Shown here piece by piece: positions 34,602 through 45,104 of a stretch of 64,000 nucleotides of DNA (its first letter is position 1; the number at the start of each line of letters is the position of its first letter). A program made the translations under genes and the position numbers. Location of the stretch: positions 1-64,000 of the forward strand of contig JAPDRN010000127.1 in the NCBI GenBank assembly GCA_030247855.1, written 5' to 3'. Below the pieces are notes generated by a model. The model saw nothing but the letters and a program-made list of their open reading frames with translations, did no database searches and was not told the DNA's origin. This DNA is from Knufia peltigerae (lineage: Eukaryota > Ascomycota > Eurotiomycetes > Chaetothyriales > Trichomeriaceae).

Positions 34602-34785
34602 TGATGTTCTATAGTCCATCTTCGTTGCAACAACGTGCTTACCAATTTTCTGTCTTCAGTCTAGTTTTGGAGACCTCGGTATTAGTGTGATAGCAATTCA
34701 GCAAGGCATTTGTAAACCAGTCCTGACGGCTTCCCAGGCAAAGAAATGCGAGTTGCAAGCACAGGCCAAGCTAGTTTGAGGAGCA

Positions 34786-36612
34786 ATGATACGCCGGCCT
34801 GAACTATTCCGCATATCGTCGCATGCCAGGGTCATGAGAAGACTTAATCTCGTCGCACCTACTCGTACCATTCCTTACCTCTGTCAATTCTCTCTCACTT
34901 ACTGCCGTTCATATGTCGAGATGGTCTCCCGCCTGACACAATCCTTCTCGTTTCATTCTTCGCCTGAATCATTCATCTCTTCTCGCCTTGAGCAGTTCAC
35001 ATTATCAGATGGAGATTCATTACCGTTTGCGAGCAGAATCGTCAAAGCACAAATTTTGAACCGCGAAGTCCACATTGTCACCAGTTATCACGCCTGCAAG
35101 GCCATCCTATGCCACCAGTCGAGGACAAATGATCCGGTCGAGGAGAGGCGTGCGGACGGGGGCGAATACGCTAGCGAATACGCAGACGTTTACGCGCATG
35201 AACGCACGAGCAAAGACGGCGCCTCCCCACAGCGTAGCCGCAAATGCACTGTCCATGCCAGAAACAGTAACAGGAGTCACGACAAGCCCGAACTTTTCGC
35301 TGCACGAGCAGCGTATCGACAGTTCATGGGCGACTTTTTTCCTGGCCCCAATCTCCTTCTTGAAGACGGATTAGCTCACAGAATCCACAAAGACCAATGG
35401 CGGACCAGGCTGCTTAATCTGCCACAAAGCTCGGAGTCTCTGATTCGAGAAATTACCCAGTCTCGATTTCTTGACCAGCTCGTTGGCGGGCAGAATCCCC
35501 AAGAAATCGATCTATACGCACATCTCAAGTCTTTGATTTGGGATATACTTTTTGGGGTCTTTTTGTCGATTACGCGCAATGGAGACGGCAGCAAGTTCCA
35601 CCGGCTCGAAGAACTTCAAGAAGCGCTTCTGAGAGGACAATTCTCCACATTTCCTGTTAGTATTTCGACACCGCTCTGGTCATCAGCACGGAGCCGAGGC
35701 ATCGATGCTGTCAAAGAGCTTGAGAAGAGTCTAGGCACAGTAGCGAGAGATGTTCTTGCGTCCAAAGCATCAGACCGGTCCTTCAATGCTTGTCCGTTTT
35801 CAGAGCAGCTCCGTGAGGCAGGCTTGCCTTCGGACGACCATCTTGACGCTGAGGATGTTATTTCCCATCTTCGCCTGTTCACTAGCAGCATAGCCAATAA
35901 AGCGCTCGCGTCGCTACTCACCGCGTTCATCCTGAACTTGTTTGTGTGGCGACCTTCGTCTTCAATGACAAATTCGGGACACGGTTCTGGGACTAGTGTC
36001 AGCCTTGCAGAGCTCATCCGATCATATCCAGATCCACAAAAGCGAGTCATTATGTTGCAGTCTGTACTTGCAGAAACAGAGCGCCTGAGTCCACCCGTTG
36101 TTGGGGTGATGCGAAGAGTGCAGCAGGATGTTCTCATATCGTCTGCTGATCGAGATCGACCAGAAGAGTACGCGATTCCTGGAGGCCAAGACGCCTGGCT
36201 GTACCTATCAGGTGCCAATCGCGACCCGGATGTGTATGATCGAGCTGGTGAATTCGTCTGGGATAGGTTCTTGCCGTCTTTTTCAACATCTACCAAGGAT
36301 ACTGTAAATGCGGACGTGCCAAGTACGGACTTCCAACCACCTCTACCATTCGCATTTGGTGATGGAATCAAATCCTGTCTTGGGGCCGATTTGTCAAGGC
36401 AAATATGCTTGACGGTAGCCTACACACTCGTAGATAAATCTATTATGATGGCTGGTCGAATCGATGAAGGTGGAGTCGTTGCATGGCTGGGTTGGGAACG
36501 TCGCATGGATCGTAAAGACGAGGTACAACTCATGGCAAGGGACCTCAAGCAATTACCGACACAGAGGCCGAGACGTGCGGTCAAAGTCCAGGTAGGGCGA
36601 CAAACCAAGTAG
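34786..36612 (+). CDS. Divergent cytochrome P450
   Basis: 608-residue heme monooxygenase with one exon, longer than the usual ~500 residues. The heme loop is FAFGDGIKSCLGADLSRQ, with Cys531 as the ligand. The K-helix ExxR motif is ETER at about 430-433. The I-helix normally carries A/G-G-x-E/D-T; here the best candidate (LFTSSIANKALASLL) lacks the acid-Thr pair, so oxygen activation may be unusual, as in P450s that isomerise or dehydrate. An insert at about residues 115-165 is rich in charged and Ser residues (RTNDPVEERRADGGEYASEY). Similar P450s include prostacyclin-synthase/CYP7-8 types, which also use lipid substrates. It ends 46 bp before the convergent TLC gene. Confidence 0.85.
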   Translation: MIRRPELFRISSHARVMRRLNLVAPTRTIPYLCQFSLTYCRSYVEMVSRLTQSFSFHSSPESFISSRLEQFTLSDGDSLPFASRIVKAQILNREVHIVTSYHACKAILCHQSRTNDPVEERRADGGEYASEYADVYAHERTSKDGASPQRSRKCTVHARNSNRSHDKPELFAARAAYRQFMGDFFPGPNLLLEDGLAHRIHKDQWRTRLLNLPQSSESLIREITQSRFLDQLVGGQNPQEIDLYAHLKSLIWDILFGVFLSITRNGDGSKFHRLEELQEALLRGQFSTFPVSISTPLWSSARSRGIDAVKELEKSLGTVARDVLASKASDRSFNACPFSEQLREAGLPSDDHLDAEDVISHLRLFTSSIANKALASLLTAFILNLFVWRPSSSMTNSGHGSGTSVSLAELIRSYPDPQKRVIMLQSVLAETERLSPPVVGVMRRVQQDVLISSADRDRPEEYAIPGGQDAWLYLSGANRDPDVYDRAGEFVWDRFLPSFSTSTKDTVNADVPSTDFQPPLPFAFGDGIKSCLGADLSRQICLTVAYTLVDKSIMMAGRIDEGGVVAWLGWERRMDRKDEVQLMARDLKQLPTQRPRRAVKVQVGRQTK

Positions 36613-36658
36613 TCATAACGATAGCTGGTGACATCCAAGTTACTAGAGCATAATGTCC

Positions 36659-37663
36659 TCACTCTTGCTTTGATTTCCAAATTTCCTTCAATTCTCTGCG
36701 CAGGAACTTGGAGGTGCCATTAATCCACCACAGTGTATTAACGACCACCATAGTAGAGAACCCAAGTTTGCACTGCCATCGCAGCTGCCGCCATGCCTTG
36801 AAGGGGCTTATCCCTTGCATGTCTCCCCAGGTCTTCATAATCATGTAAAATACTCCAAGTCGACAGATCGCGAAAACAACGAGATATGCACATGTCGTGA
36901 GCCGAAGTGCGGAAGTGATATCTTTGCGACTGGGCTCGGACAGACATCGTTCGTTGCTCGAAGCCTCGCTGATTCTGAAGTTCAATAGGAACCATCTCAC
37001 TGTACCGAGGGGAGAGGAGGCGTTCATGAGTAGGAATGACACAATGATCAAAATGCCGACGCGTCGTCCTGGATCAGAGAGCAATGCGTACTGAAGCCAG
37101 ATAAGAAGCGAGACAAGTACTGTATGATGCACATGCAGGTGGACATAATTCAAAGGCTGTCGTATCTTGTCTCCTGGCCCTTGTTTGGCTTGGACATCGC
37201 TTGAATGAGCAGGAGAATGTTTGTGTAGAGCGCCGTTCGATTGAACGTGGGCAGGTTCTATTTGAGCTGATCGTGGTCTCTTGATCGAAGAGTGCCCAGA
37301 TCGCAGTAATATGCATGAGTCGACGATGAGATATGCCAGTTCCAGTGTTGTAAGAGCATTCGCAAAACTTGAAGTATGGGTGATGAGGATGAGGTCCGAG
37401 TCTTTTGGTCTTGTCCAACCAGTCGCAGGACAGGCGTACAAGACCCTCACTTCCTTCCACAGACAGATGAGGGTCGAGACAGTGATCAAGATACAATGTA
37501 TGAATTGCACCACCTCTCTCCTTGCAGCGAGGACCACGCTCCAGGTGTTGAGTTTGGTATACCTTGGCGATGAAGAGATGGGACCGGTGATCGCATATAG
37601 GCAAGAGTAGAGCAAGATACCTCCGATGAAAGTAGATGGAATAAGGGTGGAATGAGAGGTCAT
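36659..37663 (-). CDS. TLC/Lag1-type multi-pass membrane protein
   Basis: 334-residue protein with about seven hydrophobic segments. In the middle, LELAYLIVDSCILL is followed by a ~60-residue polar insert and then NYVHLHVHHTVLVSLLIWLQY. The last segment resembles the paired-histidine (Lag1) motif of TLC-domain proteins such as ceramide synthases and CLN8/TLCD proteins. Two more helices with NASSPLGTVRWFLLN follow, and the C-terminus is basic (KFLRRELKEIWKSKQE), hinting at ER retention. It could make or sense an acylated lipid. It has a single exon and a clear ATG. Function is inferred from the domain; it is too divergent to call a ceramide synthase. Confidence 0.7.
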   Translation of the reverse strand: MTSHSTLIPSTFIGGILLYSCLYAITGPISSSPRYTKLNTWSVVLAARREVVQFIHCILITVSTLICLWKEVRVLYACPATGWTRPKDSDLILITHTSSFANALTTLELAYLIVDSCILLRSGHSSIKRPRSAQIEPAHVQSNGALHKHSPAHSSDVQAKQGPGDKIRQPLNYVHLHVHHTVLVSLLIWLQYALLSDPGRRVGILIIVSFLLMNASSPLGTVRWFLLNFRISEASSNERCLSEPSRKDITSALRLTTCAYLVVFAICRLGVFYMIMKTWGDMQGISPFKAWRQLRWQCKLGFSTMVVVNTLWWINGTSKFLRRELKEIWKSKQE

Positions 37664-38371
37664 TTTGCAAGGCTATCGATCCAGTTGTAGAGCGTATAGG
37701 TGAAAGGGGAGCAGGCTAGGTATCTAGAGACGAGGTATTGAGCAAGTTTCAAGGGTTGCTAGGATCTAAGTACTGTTTGCTGGCTGAATGATACGAATGC
37801 GCAATCGTTCATTATACACAACCGTATCGATAGTGCATTCCAAACAGCCCACCGTATAACGAATGCTGAAATGTGAGCTGAGATATCCACGGCAATTCCA
37901 CGTCCCACACACATCGTGCTTGAGCGCGATACCCAAGGACTCTCTGCGTCTCATTCATGTCAATCCTGCGCGCGTCATAAATTACGATTCACATCCAGAA
38001 GTTGAGACTGTCTTTAGACACCTAGGTAGCTGCAGCAGTCTACTTGTATCTTGTGGGAACAAGCTCTCTCATACAAGTTTGACAGTCATCATTCAAGGTC
38101 GATTTGACCATAGCATAGGCATGAGATGAAATAATATTGCGTAATTCCGAACTAAAGAATTGTGTACATAAAACTACATATTCATAGAAAGCCCAAAGAT
38201 AAGGCCGAGACCTATTTCAATCGCTCAATTCCCCGCCCGTCATCATGATACAGCCTGTGTGAAAAGATTATACAATAGGTAAACAATTATCGAAGTAGAC
38301 AACCTCCAATTCATCAGGGTATGAAGAAAAACACTAGAAAGGAAAAAGGTGAAATCATAACCGAGCCGCCG
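37664..38371. other. Intergenic region
   Basis: About 700 bp holding the promoter of the TLC gene and the 3' flank of the next minus-strand gene. No other feature was seen. Confidence 0.55.
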
Positions 38372-39316
38372 TCACAGGAACGTGGATCGTTTCTTGCGTC
38401 GAACCTGCACCAGCTGGTTACCTTCCTTTTTAATCTTGGTCCCACCTAGTAACCCGGGCACCGTGACCTCTGGCACGCCGTACTCGTCTGTGGTCCTCGT
38501 TATCCCAAAGGGCCCCTGGCTCTGATAGCTGAACCCGGTCGAGCCTGAGTAGCCAGAGTACTGATCATAGCGATCCCAGTTGGGTTGGAGCCTGTCATCT
38601 CCCCGGCGTCTGGCGACGGTGTCGATGCCACCGCGACGGCGGGACGTCACGGTATTGTAATTCCGACCAGGGCTGCTGTGGCGTCGTTCACGTCCATGAT
38701 CGTAATCGTAGTCATTCACCGATGAGGTGCTGTTGGTGTCGACGTTATCCCAGCCTCGCCTTGCCCGCGGTGCGAACGGCTCACCATCGCCTCCGCGGAG
38801 GGTAGTGCGGACTCGGTCACGGTCATTCTGAGGCTGGCGATCTTGTCGATACCGGCGGAGATCGTCGTCCCTCTCTCTGGCGGGCATGGACCGATCCGGA
38901 GGCAGCGACCAGTCATCCGAGATTGAAAGATTATCGAAGCCCTCCAAAATGGGGCCGCCGCCATCATTGTCGCCGCGGCGGCCATGATTGAACTGCTGTC
39001 GTGGTCTGGTCCGTTCCCGTGATGGATACCGTACCTGCGCGCCACGTCGATGCTGCTGCTGGTAAGGCGACGATTGATACTGTGTCTCATGTTCTTGCGA
39101 CATGGGTTGTTGGTAGCCGGCGTCACTCCGTCTATCGTTCAAGCATCGGGAACATAGGTCCCTTGCCTCTCTCAGTTCCTCTGCACCGAGTTCAGGGACC
39201 TGGCATTCTATTTGAGTACGTTCGCCCTCCAGGCAAAGTGAGCGAACGTAACCGCCGCCGCGTATGCGACACTCGCAGAGACGGCAGATGTAGATGATGG
39301 GATGCTCGAAGCACAT
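38372..39316 (-). CDS. Hypothetical protein with Cys-rich N-terminus and disordered basic body
   Basis: 314-residue protein in one exon as drawn. The first ~65 residues hold paired cysteines (CRLCECRI, a later single Cys, then LCSRCL) spaced as in a small zinc-binding module. The rest is intrinsically disordered and very rich in Arg, Asp, Gly, Gln and Tyr (for example PYQQQHRRGAQVRYPSRERT). It ends with a more ordered GVPEVTVPGLLGGTKIKKEG and a basic QVRRKKR tail. RNA binding is plausible from the RG/RD-rich body but not shown. The start ATG at 39316 is the first in frame; an upstream exon is possible because the frame is open before it. Confidence 0.65.
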   Translation of the reverse strand: MCFEHPIIYICRLCECRIRGGGYVRSLCLEGERTQIECQVPELGAEELREARDLCSRCLNDRRSDAGYQQPMSQEHETQYQSSPYQQQHRRGAQVRYPSRERTRPRQQFNHGRRGDNDGGGPILEGFDNLSISDDWSLPPDRSMPARERDDDLRRYRQDRQPQNDRDRVRTTLRGGDGEPFAPRARRGWDNVDTNSTSSVNDYDYDHGRERRHSSPGRNYNTVTSRRRGGIDTVARRRGDDRLQPNWDRYDQYSGYSGSTGFSYQSQGPFGITRTTDEYGVPEVTVPGLLGGTKIKKEGNQLVQVRRKKRSTFL

Positions 39317-41657
39317 CGTTCCTGTGGCCAAAACTGTGGCTCGGTTGGTGACGGTAGTGGTGGAAGGACGATAGCCTCTATGGTCGATGTTGAGCTTGCG
39401 TCCAAAACAGGAGGGTAGATGTGCGTAGTCAGGCTAGATGGCCGTGAAGGGTGAGTCTCTTGGTATCACTGTGTAGCTGCCAGCGCCAGTATCAAAGTTT
39501 GGTTGTGGAAAACTTTGAGGATAAGAATCGTCGTACTTGTGGGAGTCAAAGAAACCTCGGGGTAAGCGCAGTTTGGTAAGGAACTAGAAGCAGAGACAGG
39601 AGTTGGTGTATCATATCAGGGGCACACAAGGCTGCTTGTGAAGAGTGGATAGCAAACATGGGAGACGTTGATATAAGTTATACAGTAACCTACTAGCAGC
39701 TTCTGTTGGCCGGGATGTTGAACTTTTGAAAATGCTGCGGCGCAACCGATCCACGCGACTAACAGAACTTCTGGCGGTCAGGGTCTGTCTGGGCGCTCGA
39801 GGTTGCCAACTCTGCATGAATCGTATGTCCGAAACAGATGCAGTTCACTGCGTTTCGGCAGCTAACATTCGTGTGCATGGCGCACACCAGCGTGCATAAC
39901 GGGGGTTGATGAGAAGGCGGTGCCGCTACTGGAAGTGAGGCAATGAGAGCCACGGGCTATACCGTGTTTGAATGGGCAAGTATGACACGAGGATCAAGCT
40001 TTGACGGACATGGGTGTGGAATTTGGCTCTTCTACCAGGCAGGCAGCGACAGCCTGAGGAAGGCGTCTCTTGTAGTGCGTGTGTCGATGAGCAAAGGAAC
40101 CTGCTCTGTGGTAGCCGTTAAACTTCCCCTCGTACTTGGGTGAAGAGTTTGAGCCGGTGAGAAGCATCATGGCAAGCAGTAATACAGCGCCGCGGCTACT
40201 TACGGCTGTGGCTGTGAAGTCCAAATACGGAGTAGCCCCTGATATGGTTCCGCGGGGTTGTTCACCGGCCTCGAAGCGAGAGAGGCGGCTCAACTGGGTC
40301 TCCTGGCTGCAACACCTGTCCGTAAGTTGCCATTGTCGAGAAGATGATACTAGGAGTCATCAAATGCCCATGAATAAAGCGCTGGAAGTTGCCATCAGTT
40401 CAGACATGTCTTGATGAAGCTCCATGGTCCGAGTTTGTGCTGGAGCGAGGCCGAGGCTGTAAGAATGAGCAGAGGATTCCTAGTACGGCTGGTTCTTGTG
40501 TTCCCGAAGGCAACCATTTGCGCCTCGATGAGATGATATGCGAAGAGTGCCCCGAGGTACCCTGCTGAGTCCGGTGTTGAAGAAGGGGGAAGCTTCAACC
40601 GAGAGGAGACCGGCCATCGTCAATCGCAACATAACTTCCACTCAAAGATCGTCGTGCTAGAAGCGAGTGAGATGGCAATCTTTGTACGACAGAGTTTGGT
40701 GGCTGATAGAAGGCAGAACACAAGGGACGTCGTTTTGATGGAAGGTGTAGTTCAGCGAGAGGGACCAGGCCAGCTGATGCGCCGACCGCCCTTTCTAGAG
40801 GTGTGTGTGTGGTGGTGACGGTGAAGGTGGTGGGATGGTGGTCGTTTCATCCAGTCGGAGAAAAAAAGCTGCAAGCTTGACTTGCTTCTTTCTGCAAGGC
40901 AGAATTCAGGCATCCTCTCACTACACACCATCTTGATCCGTAGGTGCGAATTCACCCTCTGTGACTTGGACACTTTTGCAATTTGACAGTACCGGCTGCC
41001 TTCGTACCGATCTGTAGCAAATGGTGGCGGAGGCAGTGCCATTCTCTCCAACCGCACGCCCGTACGGGATACTAGGATCATATTCCCAGCACTGCCCAGT
41101 CGCTCTCATTCCTCAACACACCTTGAGCAGTCCTTAGCCCAAGGTCTAGTAGGGATCACGGAGCCTTGGGTGTACCACAAGTGCTTTGTGCTTGGCGTCC
41201 TCGACTGCTGAAAGGCGCGGAGGCCTACAATCACTGGCAGAAACAAGGCAAAAAAAGGCAAACGATATGAGGTGGTCTATACGGAGGAATATCAAGGCAA
41301 ACAATTTTGATTGCGTCTTTGATTTACATACTCCGGCTGTACGGAGTTGGCTGATCTGTATCTGTATTACCGTATCTTTTGCATTTGTCTCTCTTACATT
41401 TTAGACACACAAGGTGCGGACCTTGCCCCAAATATTTCCATTTTCTCTTTTCTTCTGGTTTTCATTATTTCCCATAAGTCATATCTATACCGTATCGCCG
41501 TAATGGTGAGCACTTTTCATAGGCTCGTGCCCTGGATTAAAAGTTTGTATGTTGAAAATTCGTTATCGTGAGAAAGGGAGCCTTGAGCAACATCTTTGTG
41601 CCAAATACCGCAGAACGCCTCGTGAAGGACCATGATCATGAATCGCTCAAAATGAAC
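39317..41657. other. Large intergenic region, no gene seen
   Basis: About 2.3 kb upstream of one minus-strand gene and downstream of another. It contains several short overlapping frames and a GT/GGT-rich tract near 40800-40845. I could not build a gene with consistent splicing. Part of it must be the promoter of the Cys-rich protein gene. Confidence 0.5.
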
Positions 41658-44132
41658 TTAGCCAGAAGCAGGGACGACCAGCATCTCCCGGCTGCCTGGT
41701 CTTTGTAATCGGTCAATGCCAAGGTGCTCCTTGCCGTCTCTACCCGTAAATATCCCAAATGCGAAATGTGGTGCGTTTTGAGAACGAGCTGCACGTCGGG
41801 AACGTTTCTCTGAGTCTTGCATGTTGTTGCCTGAACGGTCACCGGTCAAGACGAGGGAGTTTGACGATCCCATCAGTCGTTCGCGCAGGTCCTTCTTGGT
41901 GCGGACATTTTGAAGAGCGCTATCGGCCAGCAACGGACTAGCATACAGCCAGCTCATCAATGCTGCAATGGTGGTTATGTTATGCGGCAGATATCGTTTT
42001 CTCGTAGGCCAGATGATCAGGTAGGAGAGTGCATAAATGGTAACAAGCACACTCAATGCGATATATCCAGGCATGCTTGCAACCATTTTGACCTTGTCTT
42101 CTCCCGAGAAGAACTGGGCAGTGAACACCCCGCCTGCCAGGACCGGTATCGACAGAGAGAGGAGGGAGATGAAGCACATGTAAGCAACCTTGTAGTCTCT
42201 GTTGGCCAAGGCCGTGAAAACGACCGTGACAGGATCCTGAGCAGGATATGACAGCAAGAGTGAATGTTGGGCGACCGCTCCTGTTGGCCGGGAGAGGTTA
42301 CAGAAAGGCTGAACAGCTCGGAAATACATGGCGATGGGTTGCCACGCCAGAAAGAGTATCATGCCTAGGAAGGAAGGGAGGAAGCTGTACAGGAAATCGG
42401 CAGGAGAAAATCCCCCAGAGACCGTCAGTGAAGGTAGCATTGGATCAAAGCCATTTTGGACCGCTCGGTTGACAAAGCTGACAACCAAAAATGCGATCAC
42501 AAGTATGAGTGAGGCAATAATCCATGCTAAGACAGCAGTGTCTCGTAAGAACCATGCTGTCCAGCGATAACGAACAAATGGAGAGTGAATGCTCCGCGAG
42601 AAGGCTGAACCATAAGAAAGTCGATGTTGAGCCTCGACATCGACCGCATCGTTTTGGTAGCGGAGGCTATTTGAGTTCTTCTCCGTCTGCCTTAACTGTT
42701 GCAGCGAAAGCCGCTTGATTGGAGCATATTCTTCGCCAACCGCATGGAAAACATCGGGCCTTTCCGAGGTCGTCCAGAAACCTAGGCGACACGTTCGAGG
42801 TGGCAATTGATTGCTTGGTTGCGGAGAGACCTCAGTCTGCTCAAAATCGGAAACGATATTCGAGCGACGGAAAAGACAAATAAGATCCGCAATTGAGGTA
42901 GGATCCCAAAGCAGACTGGAGTTTCGTCGGCGAAAGCGCACCATGCAACACAGAATGGCTGCACAGAGCAGGCCATACAACGCAACCAACGTCCAGCCCA
43001 CGCCTCTCACGGCCGTCCAGCGAAACCGAGCTGGACCATCGTTCGTAATCCATTGCGTTTGGTAAGCACAGCTGAGAAGAGGTACTGTGAAATTGCTCAG
43101 CCAGAAGACGAAGAATGTTACCCCAAGCATTTTCTCCCCTGTGCGGAAGAAGATGAGATCGGGTAATATATAATTGGCCGGGAGTATGCGCATTTCCTGC
43201 AGCACCCATGGGCTGCGTGCATCGGGCGCCATACAGAAAAAGGGCAAACTTCTATACGCTGCGGCCTCAATGACGAAGAGCCACAGTGTCATTATGATTC
43301 CGACGAGTTGAGGAAGGTACTGGAAAACAAAGTATCGCGGGCTGGCGTTTCCGTCGTAGTCAAAGAGGGCATGATTGCTCGAAACAAACACCAGGCTGAA
43401 TATCAGCCCAGCAATTATCAGCAGACATAGGCACAAATAAAGCGCCAGGATCGGAAGGCGTAAAGGAAGCGGGACAAAACCGAGCTCGGATCTGAGGTCT
43501 TTGGATAGATCCACGGGAAGGAGCACTTCCTGCGCTACTGGCTTTCGCCGAACTTGAAATCCTGGCTCTGAAAATGGTTCTTGGTGTGGAGGAGACGGCG
43601 GTGGAGGAGATGGTGTAGAGTCTGGAGGACTGTCGGACCCGGACTCTGCTCGGAACAAGATGGGTGATCCAGGTTGATGATAAGCCGAGGCGGTACTGTT
43701 CCTTCCACGTCCCATGACATCCTCATCTCTTGTCAGTTGTTCTATTGCAAATCTTATATAGGGTGTGTCATCGACCCCAGGAGTTGGGGGGCTCATTTCG
43801 TCGAAGCTCGAGAGCATTCGTATGGTGGATGGTTCATCATGTGTCTCGTGTCGGATGTTCAAGGGTGCAGGCTGAATGGCACCGGGTCTAGAAGGCAGAG
43901 TCATCTCTGAATCCAGGTTGTTCTGGTTCTGTTGTAGAATCGGGGTCGAGATTCTCGATGGCGGCGTCTCATAGCTTGTCTTGGAATTAACCGATTGTTG
44001 GCTAGTTGCGTCGGACGCATAATCAGAGAAGTATTCGTTCGAGGCAGCAGAGGACTTGAGAGAATGTGATCGTGTGTATTGAGGAGTTGTGCTTTTGACT
44101 GTATGAAGTTGAGCGTTTTGGGGTAGGTTCAT
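41658..44132 (-). CDS. DUF3433-type fungal membrane protein
   Basis: 824-residue protein in a single exon. The first ~240 residues are polar and Ser/Pro-rich (for example DSTPSPPPPSPPHQEPFSEPG). Then come two hydrophobic halves, each with several helices: LRLPILALYLCLCLLIIAG and the following blocks, and later FLRDTAVLAWIIASLILVIAFL onward. They are separated by a polar loop. Each half contains a region where a helix pair is followed by aromatic-rich YRSLPFF or YFRAVQPF segments, the layout of Ascomycota-specific DUF3433 proteins. No function is known for the family. It is probably in the plasma membrane or endomembranes. The C-terminus returns to a soluble tail. Confidence 0.75.
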   Translation of the reverse strand: MNLPQNAQLHTVKSTTPQYTRSHSLKSSAASNEYFSDYASDATSQQSVNSKTSYETPPSRISTPILQQNQNNLDSEMTLPSRPGAIQPAPLNIRHETHDEPSTIRMLSSFDEMSPPTPGVDDTPYIRFAIEQLTRDEDVMGRGRNSTASAYHQPGSPILFRAESGSDSPPDSTPSPPPPSPPHQEPFSEPGFQVRRKPVAQEVLLPVDLSKDLRSELGFVPLPLRLPILALYLCLCLLIIAGLIFSLVFVSSNHALFDYDGNASPRYFVFQYLPQLVGIIMTLWLFVIEAAAYRSLPFFCMAPDARSPWVLQEMRILPANYILPDLIFFRTGEKMLGVTFFVFWLSNFTVPLLSCAYQTQWITNDGPARFRWTAVRGVGWTLVALYGLLCAAILCCMVRFRRRNSSLLWDPTSIADLICLFRRSNIVSDFEQTEVSPQPSNQLPPRTCRLGFWTTSERPDVFHAVGEEYAPIKRLSLQQLRQTEKNSNSLRYQNDAVDVEAQHRLSYGSAFSRSIHSPFVRYRWTAWFLRDTAVLAWIIASLILVIAFLVVSFVNRAVQNGFDPMLPSLTVSGGFSPADFLYSFLPSFLGMILFLAWQPIAMYFRAVQPFCNLSRPTGAVAQHSLLLSYPAQDPVTVVFTALANRDYKVAYMCFISLLSLSIPVLAGGVFTAQFFSGEDKVKMVASMPGYIALSVLVTIYALSYLIIWPTRKRYLPHNITTIAALMSWLYASPLLADSALQNVRTKKDLRERLMGSSNSLVLTGDRSGNNMQDSEKRSRRAARSQNAPHFAFGIFTGRDGKEHLGIDRLQRPGSREMLVVPASG

Positions 44133-45104
44133 TAGTACTTTTGTAGGTGTTTATGCAAAAGACATCAATGCGCAAATGTCAAAAAGCAGAGTTTAGCAAA
44201 CAGAACGCACGGGCACGAGAATTGACAAGACATTGGGAACATGGCAAGAGGCGTCGGAAAATAAGAAATGCTAGAATCAATGTTGAGGCTGGGCTGCTGT
44301 TAGTGGAGGCTGGGAGCAGCTGGGCGGCAGTCGCGGATTCCAGCCACTGGCATTACAGTATGGAGCGACAAGAGCGAAACACATCATTAGTGAGAAACAA
44401 GTTGTTGAGAGAGAAAACCTGGATTGGTTGTAAGCTGCATTGAGGCCAACAAATCGAGGCCTATGCAGATGTGGTGCAATTGATAAACCTGTCAAACGAC
44501 GATCAAGACGGATGGTTCAAGGAATGAGCCCTGCGCCTGCCTGCCTGCGGGGCCAAGAGCTCTGGCCATTCAGCCTTGCTCAGCCTTGTGCAGCCTTCTC
44601 GTCTATAATAGGACTAGTTAGCCTTGAAACCGCCCCGTCACGATGACTTCAAAGTTGACGTTCTGATGAACAGACTTGTCTAGTGGTCTTTGATATAACA
44701 AGTTTGCACAGGTGCATATCATCTACGACCATGGTTTACAAAATGTATAGCTACAACAAGTTCGCTGATGTTTTGTCAGCAGACAAGCACGGTGCAGAGA
44801 CCTTTGCAGTCTCATTCGGCAGACGCGTTCATGACTGATTCACACCACAACGTCCTTCCTGGCGGCATCGCGGTTGCTGCATCTTCACCTGTTTGTATGC
44901 TGCAGGTACTTCAAAACGGTACTCGCGACTCTCGCACATGGCGCGGTACTTGACTTCACCTCACAGTAAAGTGATGTCTTCTTTTCACCCCAATTCTCCT
45001 GTACAATTCTTTCTTCATTCCTTCATTTCTTGTACATCCTAACTTACATCATCTTTCGAATCACCCTCTCTGGTCCTGAACCCTTGTCGTCTACCGACAT
45101 CAGA
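44133..45104. other. Divergent intergenic region
   Basis: 972 bp between the starts of the DUF3433 gene (minus) and the secreted protein gene (plus). It should contain both promoters. A CTATAATAGG element lies at 44602-44611. No gene was seen. Confidence 0.55.
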
